Shown: positions 1-11,500 of the stretch, piece by piece
Numbering within the stretch: the first letter of the stretch is position 1
Layout of the letters: every line of letters starts with the position of its first letter
Origin: Cervus elaphus
Lineage: Eukaryota > Chordata > Mammalia > Artiodactyla > Cervidae
NCBI RefSeq assembly: GCF_910594005.1
Contig: NC_057818.1
Span: 58,478,001-58,542,000 of the forward strand
DNA length: 64,000 nt
Direction: 5' to 3'
Translations under genes and position numbers: made by a program
The notes under the pieces: generated by a model
Databases searched by the model: none
What the model saw: the letters and a program-made list of their open reading frames with translations, nothing else
Told to the model about the DNA's origin: nothing

Positions 1-2
1 GT

Positions 3-584
3 ATAGCATGTGGCCAAACCTTTAATCAGAGTTCCTATTTAACTGAACATCTGGGAATCCATGCTGGGAAGAAACTATACAAATGTACAGAATGTGAGAA
101 AGTCTTTATCTGCTGTTCATGTGTTACTCAACATCAGCAAATTCACACTAGGGAGAGACCTTATAAATGTACAGACTGTGGCAAAGCCTTTATCCATTTT
201 TCACTTCTTACTCGACATCAACGAATCCATTCTGGGGAGAGACCTTATAAATGTACAGCATGTTGCAAAGCCTTTATCCGTTATTCACTTCTTACTCGAC
301 ATCAACGAATCCATACTGGGGAGAGACCTTATAAATGTACAGACTGTGGCAAGGCTTTTAAGCACAGTTCAAATTTAACTCAACATCACCGAATCCATAC
401 TGGGGAGAGACCTTATAAATGTACAGCATGTGGCAAGGCTTTTAAGCACACTTCAAATTTAACTCAACATCAGCGAATCCATACCGGGGAAAGGCCTTAT
501 AAATGTACAGACTGTGGCAAATCCTTTTCCCACAATTCAGGTCTTTCTCGACATCAGAGAGTTCATACTGCAGAGAAATGTTAG
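3..584 (+). CDS. C2H2 zinc-finger protein, 3' part of the finger exon (gene A, partial)
   Basis: The open frame enters from the left edge and ends at TAG 582-584. It encodes seven C2H2 fingers of about 28 residues; the first is cut by the edge just inside its first Cys. Finger pattern is C-x2-C-x12-H-x3-H with TGERPYKC-type linkers, typical of mammalian KRAB-associated transcription factors that bind DNA in the nucleus. Finger 2 has a CC in its loop and finger 4 has an extra Cys (TACCKAF). The stop interrupts the linker of an eighth finger: reading on in frame gives another finger (HHSHHLTHNQRIH) ending at TAG 666-668. The terminal finger was therefore probably lost by a TAT-to-TAG type change. 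The KRAB part and promoter would lie to the left. It could be a functional truncated gene or a young pseudogene. Confidence 0.85.
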   Translation: MACGQTFNQSSYLTEHLGIHAGKKLYKCTECEKVFICCSCVTQHQQIHTRERPYKCTDCGKAFIHFSLLTRHQRIHSGERPYKCTACCKAFIRYSLLTRHQRIHTGERPYKCTDCGKAFKHSSNLTQHHRIHTGERPYKCTACGKAFKHTSNLTQHQRIHTGERPYKCTDCGKSFSHNSGLSRHQRVHTAEKC

Positions 585-2330
585 AAATGTAAGGAATGTG
601 GCCGAGAATTTCATCACAGCCATCACCTCACTCACAATCAGAGAATACATACTGCAGAGAAACCCTAGAAATGAATCAGTGATAAAAAAAAAAATTTGGT
701 CCTAAATATACAATTTTGAAAAAAACCAGAGTTTTCTTTGGAAAGGTACATGAATGAAATAGAAAAATGTAGAAAACTGCTTAATCAAACGTAACTCAGT
801 ACCAGACAATTCATACTAGAAAGCATTTCATTAGTACCACTTTTGTTGAATTACTCAAAGCAGAAACACTGTAGCAAGTATTCCATAAGTAAAACACATA
901 CAAAATTGATATGTTAGTATGGATCACAAGATGAAGGGGTGGATATTTGCAGAGGTATAATTATTATTAATGTATCCTTGTTTATGTTAATGTTATTTGA
1001 GATTATTAAGGAACGAAAAGGAATGTATTTCAACTCTCAAATTACTACATGCTGTGATTTGTTTCTACTGTATATATGAACTTCTGTTTTTGATGGTTGT
1101 TGCGCAATGGTAAGAGAAGCCCTTCTATATGAAGTGGGAATCATTTACATTTATTCTCCAATTTATAAGATTAAGAACACAGTCATGTTATATACACACT
1201 AAACCTCTGAATGGAGGTATTTCTCACTGATGTCAAACACCTCAGTGGTCACCATGATGTAAGTGATCAGGGAATAAAGTAAGACAGAAGTTTGCTCTAA
1301 GTTTTCAATAATTATGTCAGTTGCTTTTTAAGCATAAAACAAGGATAGTTCATGAAAATCTAAGGTATTTTTATAACAGCAACATAGAGAAATCATGCAT
1401 ATTATCTGGCAGGGTTGAAGTAAAGACACCTCTTCTATCTGATGTAAGTGTAGAAAATTCTGGAAAAGTCATATTAATATAATTAATGTCCATCCATGTT
1501 TAGTAAATTAGCCTCCATTTTGTAAACCATATCAATCACATTCTCAGATCATTTCATCAAAGAAACAGGACAGTTTTTAGAAGCTTGTAATGTGTATTTT
1601 AATCAAGGATCAAACAACAATTGTAAAAGGTTTTGTTCCACCTGTGCAAAATTAATGTATCTTAATAAAAGTGAATGGTTTTTCAGTGTGGCAATTGATG
1701 TGGAATGAATGAAGGGTTAACGCACCACCAGCATTAACCTCTCCCACCTATTTAAGGTTGCAGGAAAAGTAACCTAATGATAAACTATTTGAAGCACAGG
1801 GGGATGACATCTGTAGAAATTAGTTCCTTACTGCCATTAAACCTCTCATAACTTCATATATTTCCCACCATTTCTACGTTGTATCTCCTCTTTCATTTTT
1901 ATCTACTTGGACATCGTGGTGGTTCTAATAAGAAGGATCATACAGAGTACTGTTGAGAGCTCCCCTGAACTGCTCCATGCTGTTACTGCCTCAGCATCTG
2001 TCTGGGGAGCAGGCAGCCTGCAGGTCCTTGAACTCACACCAGCCAGTCCTGTGAGCACCTGCCCTAGATGACCCCTTCCTTGGGACCAGCAGTCTTGCTG
2101 AACCCCAGGGTCTACTGCACAGGCTCCCCTTCAGTGATACCCTCAGAGCTCACCAGAATCTTGCTCGACTTTCTTTGAATGGACCCCTCCACACTCAGCC
2201 TGTGGGACCCACAGCACATCACCCAGGGTCAGGTCTGAACCTCAAGTACTGGAAGTTTCTCTGCCTGGTTCTAGCCTTGACCTTCCTCAGGGGCCCTCAA
2301 GGCTTGCTGTGAATTCTCTGAGGACCTATA
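585..2330 (+). other. 3' UTR and downstream module of gene A, one copy of the cluster's duplicated unit
   Basis: No gene is seen. After the remnant finger (to 668) comes AT-rich sequence homologous, in the same order, to 8990-10690, 43860-45010 and, more diverged, 50350-52330. A conserved landmark is the stretch at about 1950-2070 (CTCCCCTGAACTGCTCCATG and following), which recurs at 10350, 44660 and weakly at 52150. An AATAAA at 1664-1669 lies about 1.1 kb after the stop. The same signal at the same spacing is present downstream of the other finger exons, so it is the likely polyadenylation signal of this family. Confidence 0.75.
1664..1669 (+). promoter_or_regulatory. putative polyadenylation signal, gene A
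   Basis: AATAAA about 1.08 kb after the finger-exon stop. It is conserved in position at 10090-10095 and 51369-51374 in paralogous units, which supports a real 3' end rather than chance. Confidence 0.5.
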
Positions 2331-2734
2331 GTCATAAACTCACCTGCTGCAATTGTCCTTTGTTCTCCTGTTAGTTAAAACTTTTCAGGGGCTCATTTAA
2401 GCAAATGTAAGTTTAACAAAGTCACAAAAAGAATAATCAACAGCCATGATGGGAAAATTCTGAACCAAGATTTATAAAATCTTACCCTGTATCATTCTTA
2501 GCACATGTGTCTTGTAAGGCTTAAAGGAGCTGTTTTCTCATGGCTTTCACATACTTTGAATGCAATATATAAATATCTGAAGATATATACATAATATGAT
2601 TTATATAACACATTAAATACAAGATATAAATATCTGAAGTAAACATGTTAGCAATGAGAAACCCAAGAAAGAATATGTCAGTGTATGTGTATTCTTACAT
2701 GTTTAACTTAGAGAATTTAAAAATGCTAGGTCAA

Positions 2735-3070
2735 AGCTGGTCATTTCAGAATTGCAGATGATTTATTAGAAACTATAAAACTTGTCAATTTGTTGATTAA
2801 TCTACTTTTCATGGAATTCATTTCCTTAAATGTCAGTCGGTTATGTTTTTTAAGGAACTTCCACACTGTCCACCCAGGTGACTGCACCAGCTTACATTCC
2901 CTCCAGCAATGTAGGAGGTTCCCTGATCTCCAAGCCCCTTCAGCGTTTATGATATTATTAGTGGGCTTTTTGCTCATTGTTCTTCTGGCTGGCATGCCTT
3001 GATACATCCCTGTAGCTTTGTTCTGCATTTCTTATTCTTTAGCGGTGGTGAGCATCTTTCTTTTGCCTCC
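2735..3070 (-). mobile_element. L1 ORF2 3' fragment
   Basis: The reverse strand encodes the conserved L1 ORF2 C-terminal segment (LLHCWRECKLVQ then WKFLKK) followed by decayed sequence. It is an old truncated copy. The stretch from 2330 to 2735 holds only AT-rich sequence with a short duplicated motif (AAATATCTGAAG) and no gene. Confidence 0.75.
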
Positions 3071-3079
3071 TTCCCATGG

Positions 3080-3235
3080 AAAAGAGCAAGCTGCCCCGCC
3101 CAGCCTCAGCAGCTGTGGGGCACAGGCTTAGTCTCCCCACAGCATGTGGAGTATTCCTGGACCAGGCATGAAGCCCTTGTCCCTTGCAGTCTCAGATGGA
3201 TTCTCCACCACCGGGTGACCAGTCTGTTTAGCTTT
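3080..3235 (-). mobile_element. CHR-type tRNA-derived SINE, degenerate
   Basis: Read on the plus strand, it runs through the GC-rich body (agcagctgtggggcacagg) to the cattctc-like head, matching the artiodactyl CHR family in reverse orientation. A better copy is at 52370-52640. L1 3' sequence (reverse) follows at about 3245-3470. Confidence 0.5.
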
Positions 3236-3473
3236 TTTTCCTTTTGAGACATATATATATATTTATTTATTTATTGGAATATAATTGCTTTACAATGTTG
3301 TGCTAGTTTGTGCTGTATGATATCATCAATCAGCCGGAAGTATACGTAAATCTTCTCCCTCTTGGCCCTCCCTCCCGTGGTCTCCGTTTCACCCCTCTCC
3401 TCAGCACAGAGCACCAAGCTGCGCTCCCTGTGGTAAACAGCAGCTTCCCACCAGCTACCTATTTTAATCATCA

Positions 3474-3850
3474 GTTCAGTTCAGTTGCTCAGTCGTGTCT
3501 GACTCTTTCCGACCCCATGGAGTGCTGCACGCCAGGTCTCCCTGTCCATTACCAACTCCTGGAGCTTGCTCAAACTGATGTCCATTGAGTCAGTGATGCC
3601 ATCCAACCACCTCATCGTCTGTCGGCCCCTTCTCCTCCCCCTTTCAATCTGTCCCAGCGTCAAGCTCTCTTCAAATGAGTCAGTTCTTCACATCAGATTG
3701 CCAAAGTATTGAAGTTTCAGCTTCAACATCACTCCTTCCAATGAATATCAAGACTGATTTCCTTTCGGATGGACTGGTTGGATCTCCCTGCAGTCCAAGG
3801 GACTCTCAGGAGTCTTCTCCAACGTTTTCCTCATGGTGGTGTATATATGT
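3474..3850 (-). mobile_element. BovB (RTE) LINE 3' end
   Basis: It starts with the reversed BovB terminal repeat (cagttcagttcagttgctc) and continues through the reversed C-terminal coding part of the BovB reverse transcriptase ORF, with frameshifts. A short L1-like stretch follows to about 3930. Confidence 0.85.
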
Positions 3851-4079
3851 CAGTTGTACCCTTTCAATTGGTCCCCCTCTTCTTCTCCTGCTGTGTCCAT
3901 GTCTGATCTCTATATTTGTGCAAATATTGCCTTAACAGATATGTATGGAATTTAAAATATGGTATTGATGAACTTATTTACTGAGCAGGAATATAGGCGC
4001 AGAGGTAGTTCTTAAGCTTTTGCATGTTAAGCTTTCAAGGCATAAAATACATTCCATACATTTTATGGCTGTAGCCATG

Positions 4080-4510
4080 TGTTCTGGAAAACAAACTGAC
4101 TCAGAAGGACAATGCAGTGCAGTGGAGTGCAGTTTATTATACCGGTGGGGCCAAGGCAGAGTCTCCTCTTAGCCAAGGACCCCGAACAGTTTTTGTGAAA
4201 ACTTTATATACCCTAAGTGTACTTGCTCAAACCCAGCTCCCCAAATTCCTTGAAACTAGTCTGGAGAAGGTAAAAGAGAGATAGGATCAAAGTTAACCCA
4301 TGATTCATGTGTCACATGACTAAATAAACAGTGGATATTTATCAACAGTCGTGTGGTCATATCCCAATAAACAGAATGGAATTTACCACTTTCTTCTGTT
4401 ACAGAGATAATTAACATATTGTTTTAGGCAACAGAGTCCTAGTACAAGTACTGAGGCTTTTGGGGCGGGGGTGGGGGGTGGGGCGGGGTGGGATCTGATT
4501 TTCCTTTGGT
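4080..4510 (-). mobile_element. possible antisense retroviral LTR
   Basis: A TTTATT (reverse AATAAA) lies near 4131 and a TTTATATA box lies near 4203 on the plus strand. The composition resembles an LTR in reverse orientation. No clear ends or target duplication were found. A G-rich run (4459-4492) abuts its right side. Region 3930-4080 holds nothing recognisable. Confidence 0.3.
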
Positions 4511-4708
4511 GTGCCATTCCTACAGACACCGGGGCGCAAAGTAAAGAGTCCACTGGGAGGGTGACTGTGCGTGTAGCCTAATGCTCACAGCCTGGCCTAA
4601 GACAGAGTCCAGCTCTCTCTGTTTCCTCCTTCATTACTAAGTGAAAGAAGCCCATTTGAAAATGCTACAAAAAGTAGGATTTTTACAATATGGCTTTTTG
4701 GTGTAGGT

Positions 4709-4925
4709 AAATGTTCATATGTGCTCAGTTGTGTCTGAGTATCTGTGATCCCAGGGGCTGTAGCCTGCCAGGCTCACATCTGTCCATAGATTTCCCAGGA
4801 AAGGATACTGGAGTGGGTTGCCATCTCTTCCTCCAGGGGATATTCGTGACCCAAGGGTTGAACCTGCATCACCTGGATGTCCTGCATCGGCAGGGAGATT
4901 CCTTACCACTCAGTCACCTGGGAAT
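4709..4925 (-). mobile_element. Bov-tA SINE
   Basis: The reversed Bov-tA body (gtgctcagttgtgtctgag, then gataCTGGAGTGGGTTGCC) ends with the reversed tRNA-like head (cactcagtcacctgggaatc). This is a tRNA-derived SINE mobilised by BovB. Confidence 0.85.
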
Positions 4926-6394
4926 CTAGTAAGAAATATAGAAGAGATTGAAAAGGTCCATGATTACTGTGGGTTTTGAAGGAGGGACTATGAATATCCT
5001 CAGTCTAGAGAACTTTCCAGACCATGAAATAATTTGTGTTAAACTGTCATGATTGACACATGTTACTAAACATTTATCTAGAGGTATGGAGTGCACATTC
5101 CTAAAAGAGGAACACAGGGGTAGACTAGAGAGTTGATCTATTTACTGCCCATGTAGATTCATCAGTGGTAACAAATGCTCACTCTGGTGGGGAAAGCTAA
5201 GTAGGGAGATTGTCCACATGTGGGAACAAGAGGTATATGGGAAATGTCTATACTTTATTCTGAATTCTACTGTGAAATAAATCTTCTACAAACTTGGTAT
5301 TGGTGAATGCAGACTGAATATTTTTTAGAATATATAATATGAGAAAGATGAATATGCTTCTATCTTTAATTTTTCCTTGGTCATTATGCTTTAAAGATGT
5401 GGGAAAATAGAGCTCTCTAAATGGAGGAGACAATGAACTGGAGCAGTTGATTCATAAAACCTAGAAAAACACACACAGGAAGTAGAGCAGCAACATTCTC
5501 AGGTGTTAAATCATGTTTAATGCAACTTATCAGAACACCGAACATTACTTCCTTGGTTGGTCATCAGATAGCATTCAGGGCATCATTTTCAGTGGCGTTT
5601 GGCTCCGCCCAAACGCACTGTGAACCTAGCGTGTCCTGCTCACTTCAGTTCAGGTCAGTCGCTCAGTCGCCCTGGACTGCATCTCGCCAGGCCTCCTGCT
5701 GCCCCTGGTTTTCTCTCCAAGAAATTGGGGATGGAAATGCCTCCAGGCTCCTGGTCTCTGAAGTTGCAGGTGCCACGCCTGCAGAGAGGTGGTCACAAAG
5801 CAAATCATTTCGTGAAAACCTGTGTCCCCAGGCTGCAGAGGGGGGTGAAAAAAGCTAAGGACAGGGGAGACCTTTGGGAAGAATTCTGCAAGTAAAGCCT
5901 GGCAGGAACCCAAGACCCCCAGGTGATTCCCACCACTCACTCACCTCTCCCCTCCCAGCCCCCAAGGGTACAGGCAGGCTCTGGACCACCACACCCATCC
6001 TAGAAAGAGCCCCTCCCCAGGGAATCAGGTTGACCTTCTTTGCTTCTGGAAGTTCCCTCCCTAAACCCTCCCTTCCTGAGGTCTCAGGTGTGAGGTTTCC
6101 CCTCAGGGCTCTGAATGGGGGTCTTCCTCTTACGTTTCTTTCACAACCTTCCTAGGGTGGGTCAGGTAGTAGAGAAGCAGGGTCCACTGTCTCTCGTGAA
6201 CTGTTCTCTGTAACTTGAAAAGGAAGGAGAAGAACTAGCCCAGACAATCTGCAAATAGTGTAGAGCACCAGGATGTGATTAGCATTATCAGGTTAGTCTT
6301 GATTCCCCACTACAGATTGGGAACACAGAAAGTCGAGAAGGAGCTCAGAAAAGGGTGAGGGAAACAGGAAAACTTTTTCTTCTCTTTCCCTGCA

Positions 6395-6509
6395 GCAGTT
6401 GCAGGTTAAAGAGCTGCATGGATGTCTTTGAAGGTATTTTCTCAAGATGCAGATGTGAGTTTGTGACGTAACATCCCCAGAGAAGACGCAGAGCAGGAGG
6501 AAGGAGGAA
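6395..6509 (+). promoter_or_regulatory. proximal promoter / 5' UTR of gene B
   Basis: Closely similar to the sequence just before the ATG exons at 11486 and 45814, for example aaggtattttctcaagatgc and catccccagagaagacgcag. The weaker upstream part (about 5930-6390) is a GC-rich region with a short BovB-like piece at 5640-5720. No TATA box stands out. Region 4930-5600 shows nothing I can name. Confidence 0.5.
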
Positions 6510-6524
6510 ATGTCAGCTTCTCAG
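6510..6524 (+). CDS. first coding exon of a KRAB zinc-finger gene (gene B)
   Basis: ATG followed by codons for SASQ, then a strong splice donor GTACGT at 6525. KRAB zinc-finger genes commonly begin MAASQ or similar on a tiny exon spliced to the KRAB-A exon. The paralogous exon at 11486 reads MAASQ with donor GTACAT. Here the second codon is TCA (Ser). No KRAB-A exon exists between this donor and the finger relic at 7334: only about 550 bp of intron remain before an LTR fragment. The exon therefore has lost its normal splice partner. Confidence 0.55.
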
Positions 6525-7076
6525 GTACGTGTCCTGTCCCGGGTGTGGGGCTGTGTCTGCTTTTCTTCCTGAAATGCCTGGACTGAGAACTTGCAGACCT
6601 TTAGTTCTCTGCTTCTAACTTTTCTGCCTGCGTGTTTGTTATCAAGTTCTTTATTTTTTTCCTTTTCTTCTTATCTTAGTGAAGCCTGGCTCTTTAGACC
6701 ACTTCTCCCTTGTGTCCCAGAATCTTGTCTCCCTTGTCTGTATCCTGGCTTTCTATGGAGCATGATGAATTCTCAACATGAATTAGCGACTTTCAACTGG
6801 TGAATATATTCCCTTTGTGAGAGAGAAACACGGAGAGACACTGGTATCCGAGATTCCTATTGGGATGTGGTTCGGTGTTGGGATCTTAGGGAACTAAGGG
6901 AAATGCCATGATGAGTTTACATGGGGATGCAATTTCAGCTCTTTAGGAGTTAGAAAATGCCCTTATATATTGAATAAGCTCAGTGATCGAGAATTTTTCA
7001 GAAAATGCTCAGAAATAAAAAGAAAACTAAGAGATACTGTCCTCTGTAATGCTAAGACTTACTAGTTAAAACACAA
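6525..7076 (+). other. intron 1 remnant of gene B
   Basis: Homologous to 11501-12080 and 45847-46680. It is interrupted at 7077 by an LTR fragment. No exon was found. Confidence 0.6.
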
Positions 7077-7333
7077 TGTTAGGTAGTTAGAGCAGGGAAA
7101 AAGAGTCCAAAATGGAGGTGGCTAAAAGACCTGGAAGGGAAAGCCCGCGAAAATAGAACAAAGGAAGGTCTGAGGACTGGAGTGAGAACCTCAGGTAAAA
7201 CAAACAATTTTTTTTCTTTGTTTACATAAGATTTACATAAGACAGACCCAGGGGCAGAGAAACAGATAAAAAGAGGAGCCAAAGGCCTCTTCCTTCTTCC
7301 CTTCGTCTCTCTCTCCCGAGCTATGGGGTTATC
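7077..7333 (+). mobile_element. 5' part of an ERV LTR, truncated
   Basis: Begins with TGTTAGGTAGTTAG and matches the first half of the complete solo LTR at 42110-42624, with the shared landmark caaaggaaggtc. It ends abruptly after the promoter-like part, directly against zinc-finger linker sequence. The polyadenylation half of the LTR is missing, so a deletion joined LTR and finger exon. Confidence 0.8.
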
Positions 7334-8962
7334 ATTTTTTGAAACATACACGTTCTCTGAAGGTGAATGTGGAAAATCTGGAAAGTCATCCAGTCTCTAC
7401 TGCAAATACTCATTCAAACCACTCTGAACACAGGCTTCAATTACACATACATTCAAGCACGTCTGAAAACCAGAAATTTAAAAATGATGGGGAAAACTCA
7501 CAATATAATCAATTTGAGGGATCTGTGAGCAAGGGGTCATTATTCTTCCACCAACTGACAATTTCTCTCTGTTCCAAAATGTGTAATGTTGATAATAATG
7601 GAAAAGAGTTAATCCCACCATCATTGTTCAATACTCATCATGATATGGTTAATATGGAACAACTTCTCACATGTAATAACACGAATCAGGCCTTAAGCAA
7701 GAGCTCTACCCCCAATAATTACAAGAATATTTACGATGGAGTGAGAAGCTATTCATGCAATGAAACTGGATCTAAAATTGAACAAGACTCTAACCCTATG
7801 AAACATCAGGGACCTCAATCTTCAGACAAGGATTCTAAAAATAGTACATGTAGGAATATCTTTTATCAAGCATCAGGTCTTCCACTAAAGAAGAGTACAC
7901 ATACAGGAGAGAAGACTTATAATTGTGAATATAGTGATAGTTCTAATCAGTCTTCAAATCTTACTCAACAGCAGAATATTCAGGATCCGCAGAAAAGTTA
8001 CAAGTGTAAGAAATGTGAGAAAGCCTTTACTAACTCATCCAGTCTAAGTAGACACAGGAAAATTCATTCAAGATGGAAACCTTTTATAGGTACATATAAA
8101 TGTACAAAGTGTGGCAAAGCCTTTAATCAGAAGTCAAATCTTACTCAGCACCAGAGAATTCATACTGGAGAGAATGAATAAATTCTCTTATAAATGTAAT
8201 CCTTATAAATGTAAGGATTGTGGCAAAGAATTTAACCAGTGCTCAGGTCTCACTTACCATCAGAAAATTCATACTGGAGACAAGCCTTATAAATGTAAGG
8301 ATTGTGGCAAAGCATTTAGACAGCACTCATGTCTTACTAAACAGCAAGTAATCCATACTGGAGAGAAATCTTATAAATGTAAAGAATGCAGAAAAGCCTT
8401 CAGTCACTACTCAACTCTTACTAAACACCAGCGAATTCATACTGGAGAGAAGCCTTATAAATGTAAGGATTGTGGCAAAGAATTTAACCAGTGCTCAGCT
8501 CCTACTTACCATCAGAGAATTCATACTGGAGAGAAACCTTATAAATGTACAGAATGTGGGAAATCCTTTAGTCAGAACTCAACTCTTACTCAACGCCAGT
8601 GAATTCATACTGGGGAGAGGCCTTATAAATGTAAGGATTGTGGCAAAGACTTTAGGAAGCACTCAGGTCTTACTTACCATCAGAGAATTCATACTGCAGA
8701 GAAACCTTATAAATGTAAAGAATGCGGAAAAGCCTTCGGTCACCACTCAAGTCTTATTCAACACCAGCGAATTCATAACGGAGAGAAACCTTACAAATGT
8801 AAAAAATGTGGAAAGCCTTTATCAAGAACTCACATCTTACTCAACATCAGAGAATTCATACTGGAAGAAAAACCTTATAAATGTAAGGAAAGTGGCAAAG
8901 GCTTTAACCAGAGCTCTCACCTTACTAAACATCAGAAAGCACGTACTGGAGAGAAACTCTAG
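7334..8962 (+). pseudogene. C2H2 zinc-finger exon, broken (gene B)
   Basis: An open segment (7339-8181) encodes the acidic, Asn/Ser-rich linker of the family with degenerate fingers, then two fingers. The frame then breaks at TGA 8179-8181 and fingers resume in another frame from about 8206. Further lesions are an Arg-to-stop change (CGA to TGA at 8600-8602), a frameshift near 8812 and another near 8870; the array ends at TAG 8960-8962. About eleven fingers can be traced. One has His replaced by Gln (TKQQVIH) and another His by Arg just before the stop. The 5' part of the exon, including the splice acceptor, has been lost to the LTR at 7077-7333. It is clearly a pseudogene as a full protein, although the 280-codon segment could be read. 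Confidence 0.85.
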
Positions 8963-10690
8963 TAATAAAATAAGTGATGGAAGAGGTTTGTCCTAAACAT
9001 ACACTTCAGAAAATACAGGACGGTTTATTTAAGAAAGATAAGAAATGACATAAAACAATGTAGAAAAGTATTTAAAGAAAGTTAAATCTAAATAAATACC
9101 AGATATTGCACACTAGAAAAAGTGAAAGTTGCTCAGTTGTGTCCAACTCTGCAACCCCAGGGACTGTGTCCATGGAATTCTCCAGGCCAGAATACTGGAG
9201 TGGGAGGTGGATTCTTTACCAACTGAGCTTTCAGGGAAGCCTGCACACTAGAAAGCATTTCATCAATCCTGTTTTTTGAAGTTCTCTTCAGGAGAAGTAT
9301 TGTAGATAGTAATCCATAGTTAAAACATAGAAAATTGATATGTTAGTATGGATCACAAGATGAAGGGTTGGTATTTAGAAATGTACAAATATTAGCAATA
9401 TATCTTTGCTTATATTGACACGATTTGTGATTATTTGAAAACCAAGATATGCTATTGAACTCTCAAATTACTCCATGCTGCTATGCTTCATTTTTAGTGT
9501 GTATGCAAAGTTACATTTTTGATGATTGCTACTCAAAGATGAGAGAAGGCCATCTATCCTAGAGAGAAGTCATTTATATTTATTCTCCATTAGGAGATTA
9601 AGGACACAGTGATGTAGCATGTACACTGAACATTTAAATGGAGGTGTTAGTCATTCTTGTCAAACATCCCTATAGGTCACCATGAAGTAAGTGTCCAGGG
9701 AGTAATTCCACATATTAAAGTAAGATGCACATTTTCAATAGTTATGTCACTTGCATTTTAAGGAAAATACACTGACAGTTCACTGAACTCTTGATGTAGC
9801 TTTATAATATCAACAGATGTCATGAATATTAGTTGACATGTTTCAAATAAAGATACCTCTGATACCCTAGAAATGTATGGAAACCCTTCTCAGAAAAGTC
9901 ATGTAATTAGTGTACATCTTGTTTCATTTGTAAATGATTAGCCTCCATTTTGTAACCGTAGAAATCACAGTTCTGAGATCATTGTATCAGAGGAATGAAT
10001 ATCGTTGTTTATGCTTGTAATCTGTATTTAATCAGTTACACAGTGGATTGGAAAAGGTTTTATTCTTTCTATGTGTGATAGTACATGTTAATAAAACTGA
10101 TGGTTTCTTGTGATAAAGCCGGAATGTAATGAATGAAGTGTCAACCTACCGATTTAAGGTTGCAGGGAAGAATACCTAACAATAAACTCTTTGTTAGCAC
10201 AGAGGGATGATATCTGTAACAATTAGTTTCCTTACTGCCTTTACGCCTCAAATAATTGGATATTTCCCATCATTTCTCCTTTGTACTTTCCCCTCCTCTC
10301 TGTAACTGCTGGGACATTGTGATGGTTCCAATAAGGATTATACAGAGTACTGTTGAGTGCTCCCCTGAACTGCTCCATGCTGTTGCTGCCTCAGCATCTG
10401 TCTGGGGAGCAGCATCTGCAGGTCCTTGAACTCACACCAGCCAGTCCTGTGAGCACCTGCTCTAGACAACCACCCACCTTGTGATCAGCAGTCTTGCTGA
10501 ACCCCAGGTTCTACTTCACAGGCTCCCCACTTCAATGCCACCCTCACAGTGCTCACCAGATTCCTGCTCCCCTTGGTTTGAATAGACCCATCCACACTCA
10601 GCCTGGGGAGCCCACAGCACTTCACCCAGGGTGTCTTATAAAGGCCTGAACACCAAGTACTGGAACTTTCTCTGCTTGGTCCTAACCTTG
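8963..10690 (+). other. 3' UTR and downstream module of gene B
   Basis: Homologous to 585-2330 and 43860-45010, including the terminal landmark around 10350-10470. It contains one Bov-tA insertion (9120-9241) and the conserved AATAAA at 10090-10095. No gene was seen. Confidence 0.75.
9120..9241 (-). mobile_element. Bov-tA SINE with target-site duplication
   Basis: A short reversed Bov-tA, flanked by perfect 13-bp repeats TGCACACTAGAAA at 9107-9119 and 9242-9254. The paralogous 3' UTRs lack it, so it inserted after the unit was duplicated. Confidence 0.9.
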
Positions 10691-11485
10691 ACCTAAGAAA
10701 TTCCTGCCCTAAACCCTCCCCTTCTGAGAGGTCTCAGCTGTGCTGAGTGTGAGGGCTGAAGCTCAGGGCTCCTGAGTGTGGGTCTTGGGGGAGAAGCATC
10801 AGAACAAACAGAATTTGCTAAAGACTCATTTCATGGCCCCACTTCAGACCTGCAGATTCATAACTTCTTAGGGTGGGGACCTGACCTCGAGGGGCTCATA
10901 TTCACTGAAGTGGTTCAGAAAGAATCTTTTAAGTGGTTTCAACCTGGTTTGCTATCAATATCACATGACCAGTGTTAAGGGATAGCCTCCCCGGTGCCCT
11001 CCCCACAGAGTGCTCTCGGTCCTGTGGGAGCATCAGTGTGGTGTGTAGGAAGTGCTCCAGGGGATTCTAAGGGGAGGCCCGGGATAAGGACGCGGCTCCT
11101 GGTGCATTTGTGAGAGCTGAGGCCCGCTTTCAGTCCAAGAAGAGGCCGCAGGGTTGGTCTAGCTGGATTTGGACCGGGAAGTCAACTCACATCATCTGTG
11201 TGAGCAGAGGGTTAGGAGTTCTCTATGGGGAGAGAACAATCAAGAAATTAGTTCACAGACTGGTCTCCAGGTAGGAAGTGATTGTTCCTGAATCTCTCCT
11301 GAGACAGAGGACAGGAGAGGTGAGTCTTTTCAGCTTTTCAAGGTCCTTCTGTCTGTAGTGGTGAAGTAGTTGCAGGTTTAAGAGCTGTGCGGATGCCTTT
11401 GAAGGTATTTTCTCAAGATGCAGAGATACGTTCGCTGCATAACATCCCCAGAGAAGACGCAGAGCAGGAGGAAGAAGAGGAGGAG
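10690..11485 (+). promoter_or_regulatory. promoter and 5' UTR region of gene C
   Basis: Nearly the same order of sequence as 45010-45813 (for example tcaggtctctgag-type segments and gtgggagcatcagtgtggtg). The last about 130 bp match 6395-6509. It is moderately GC-rich with few CpGs left, unlike the reversed copy at 52980-53760. Confidence 0.55.
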
Positions 11486-11500
11486 ATGGCAGCTTCTCAG
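11486..11500 (+). CDS. first coding exon of a KRAB zinc-finger gene (gene C)
   Basis: ATG GCA GCT TCT CAG (MAASQ) is followed directly by splice donor GTACAT. This is the standard start of KRAB zinc-finger proteins. The next exon, KRAB-A, is present at 14477-15184 but destroyed by an LTR. The start is chosen by paralogy with 6510 and 45814. Confidence 0.6.

Noticed and set aside
61..705. Alternative-frame ORFs rich in ILxRxLINVQ-type repeats over the zinc-finger exons
   Set aside because: They are the finger repeats read one base out of frame. The true frame has the C2H2 pattern.
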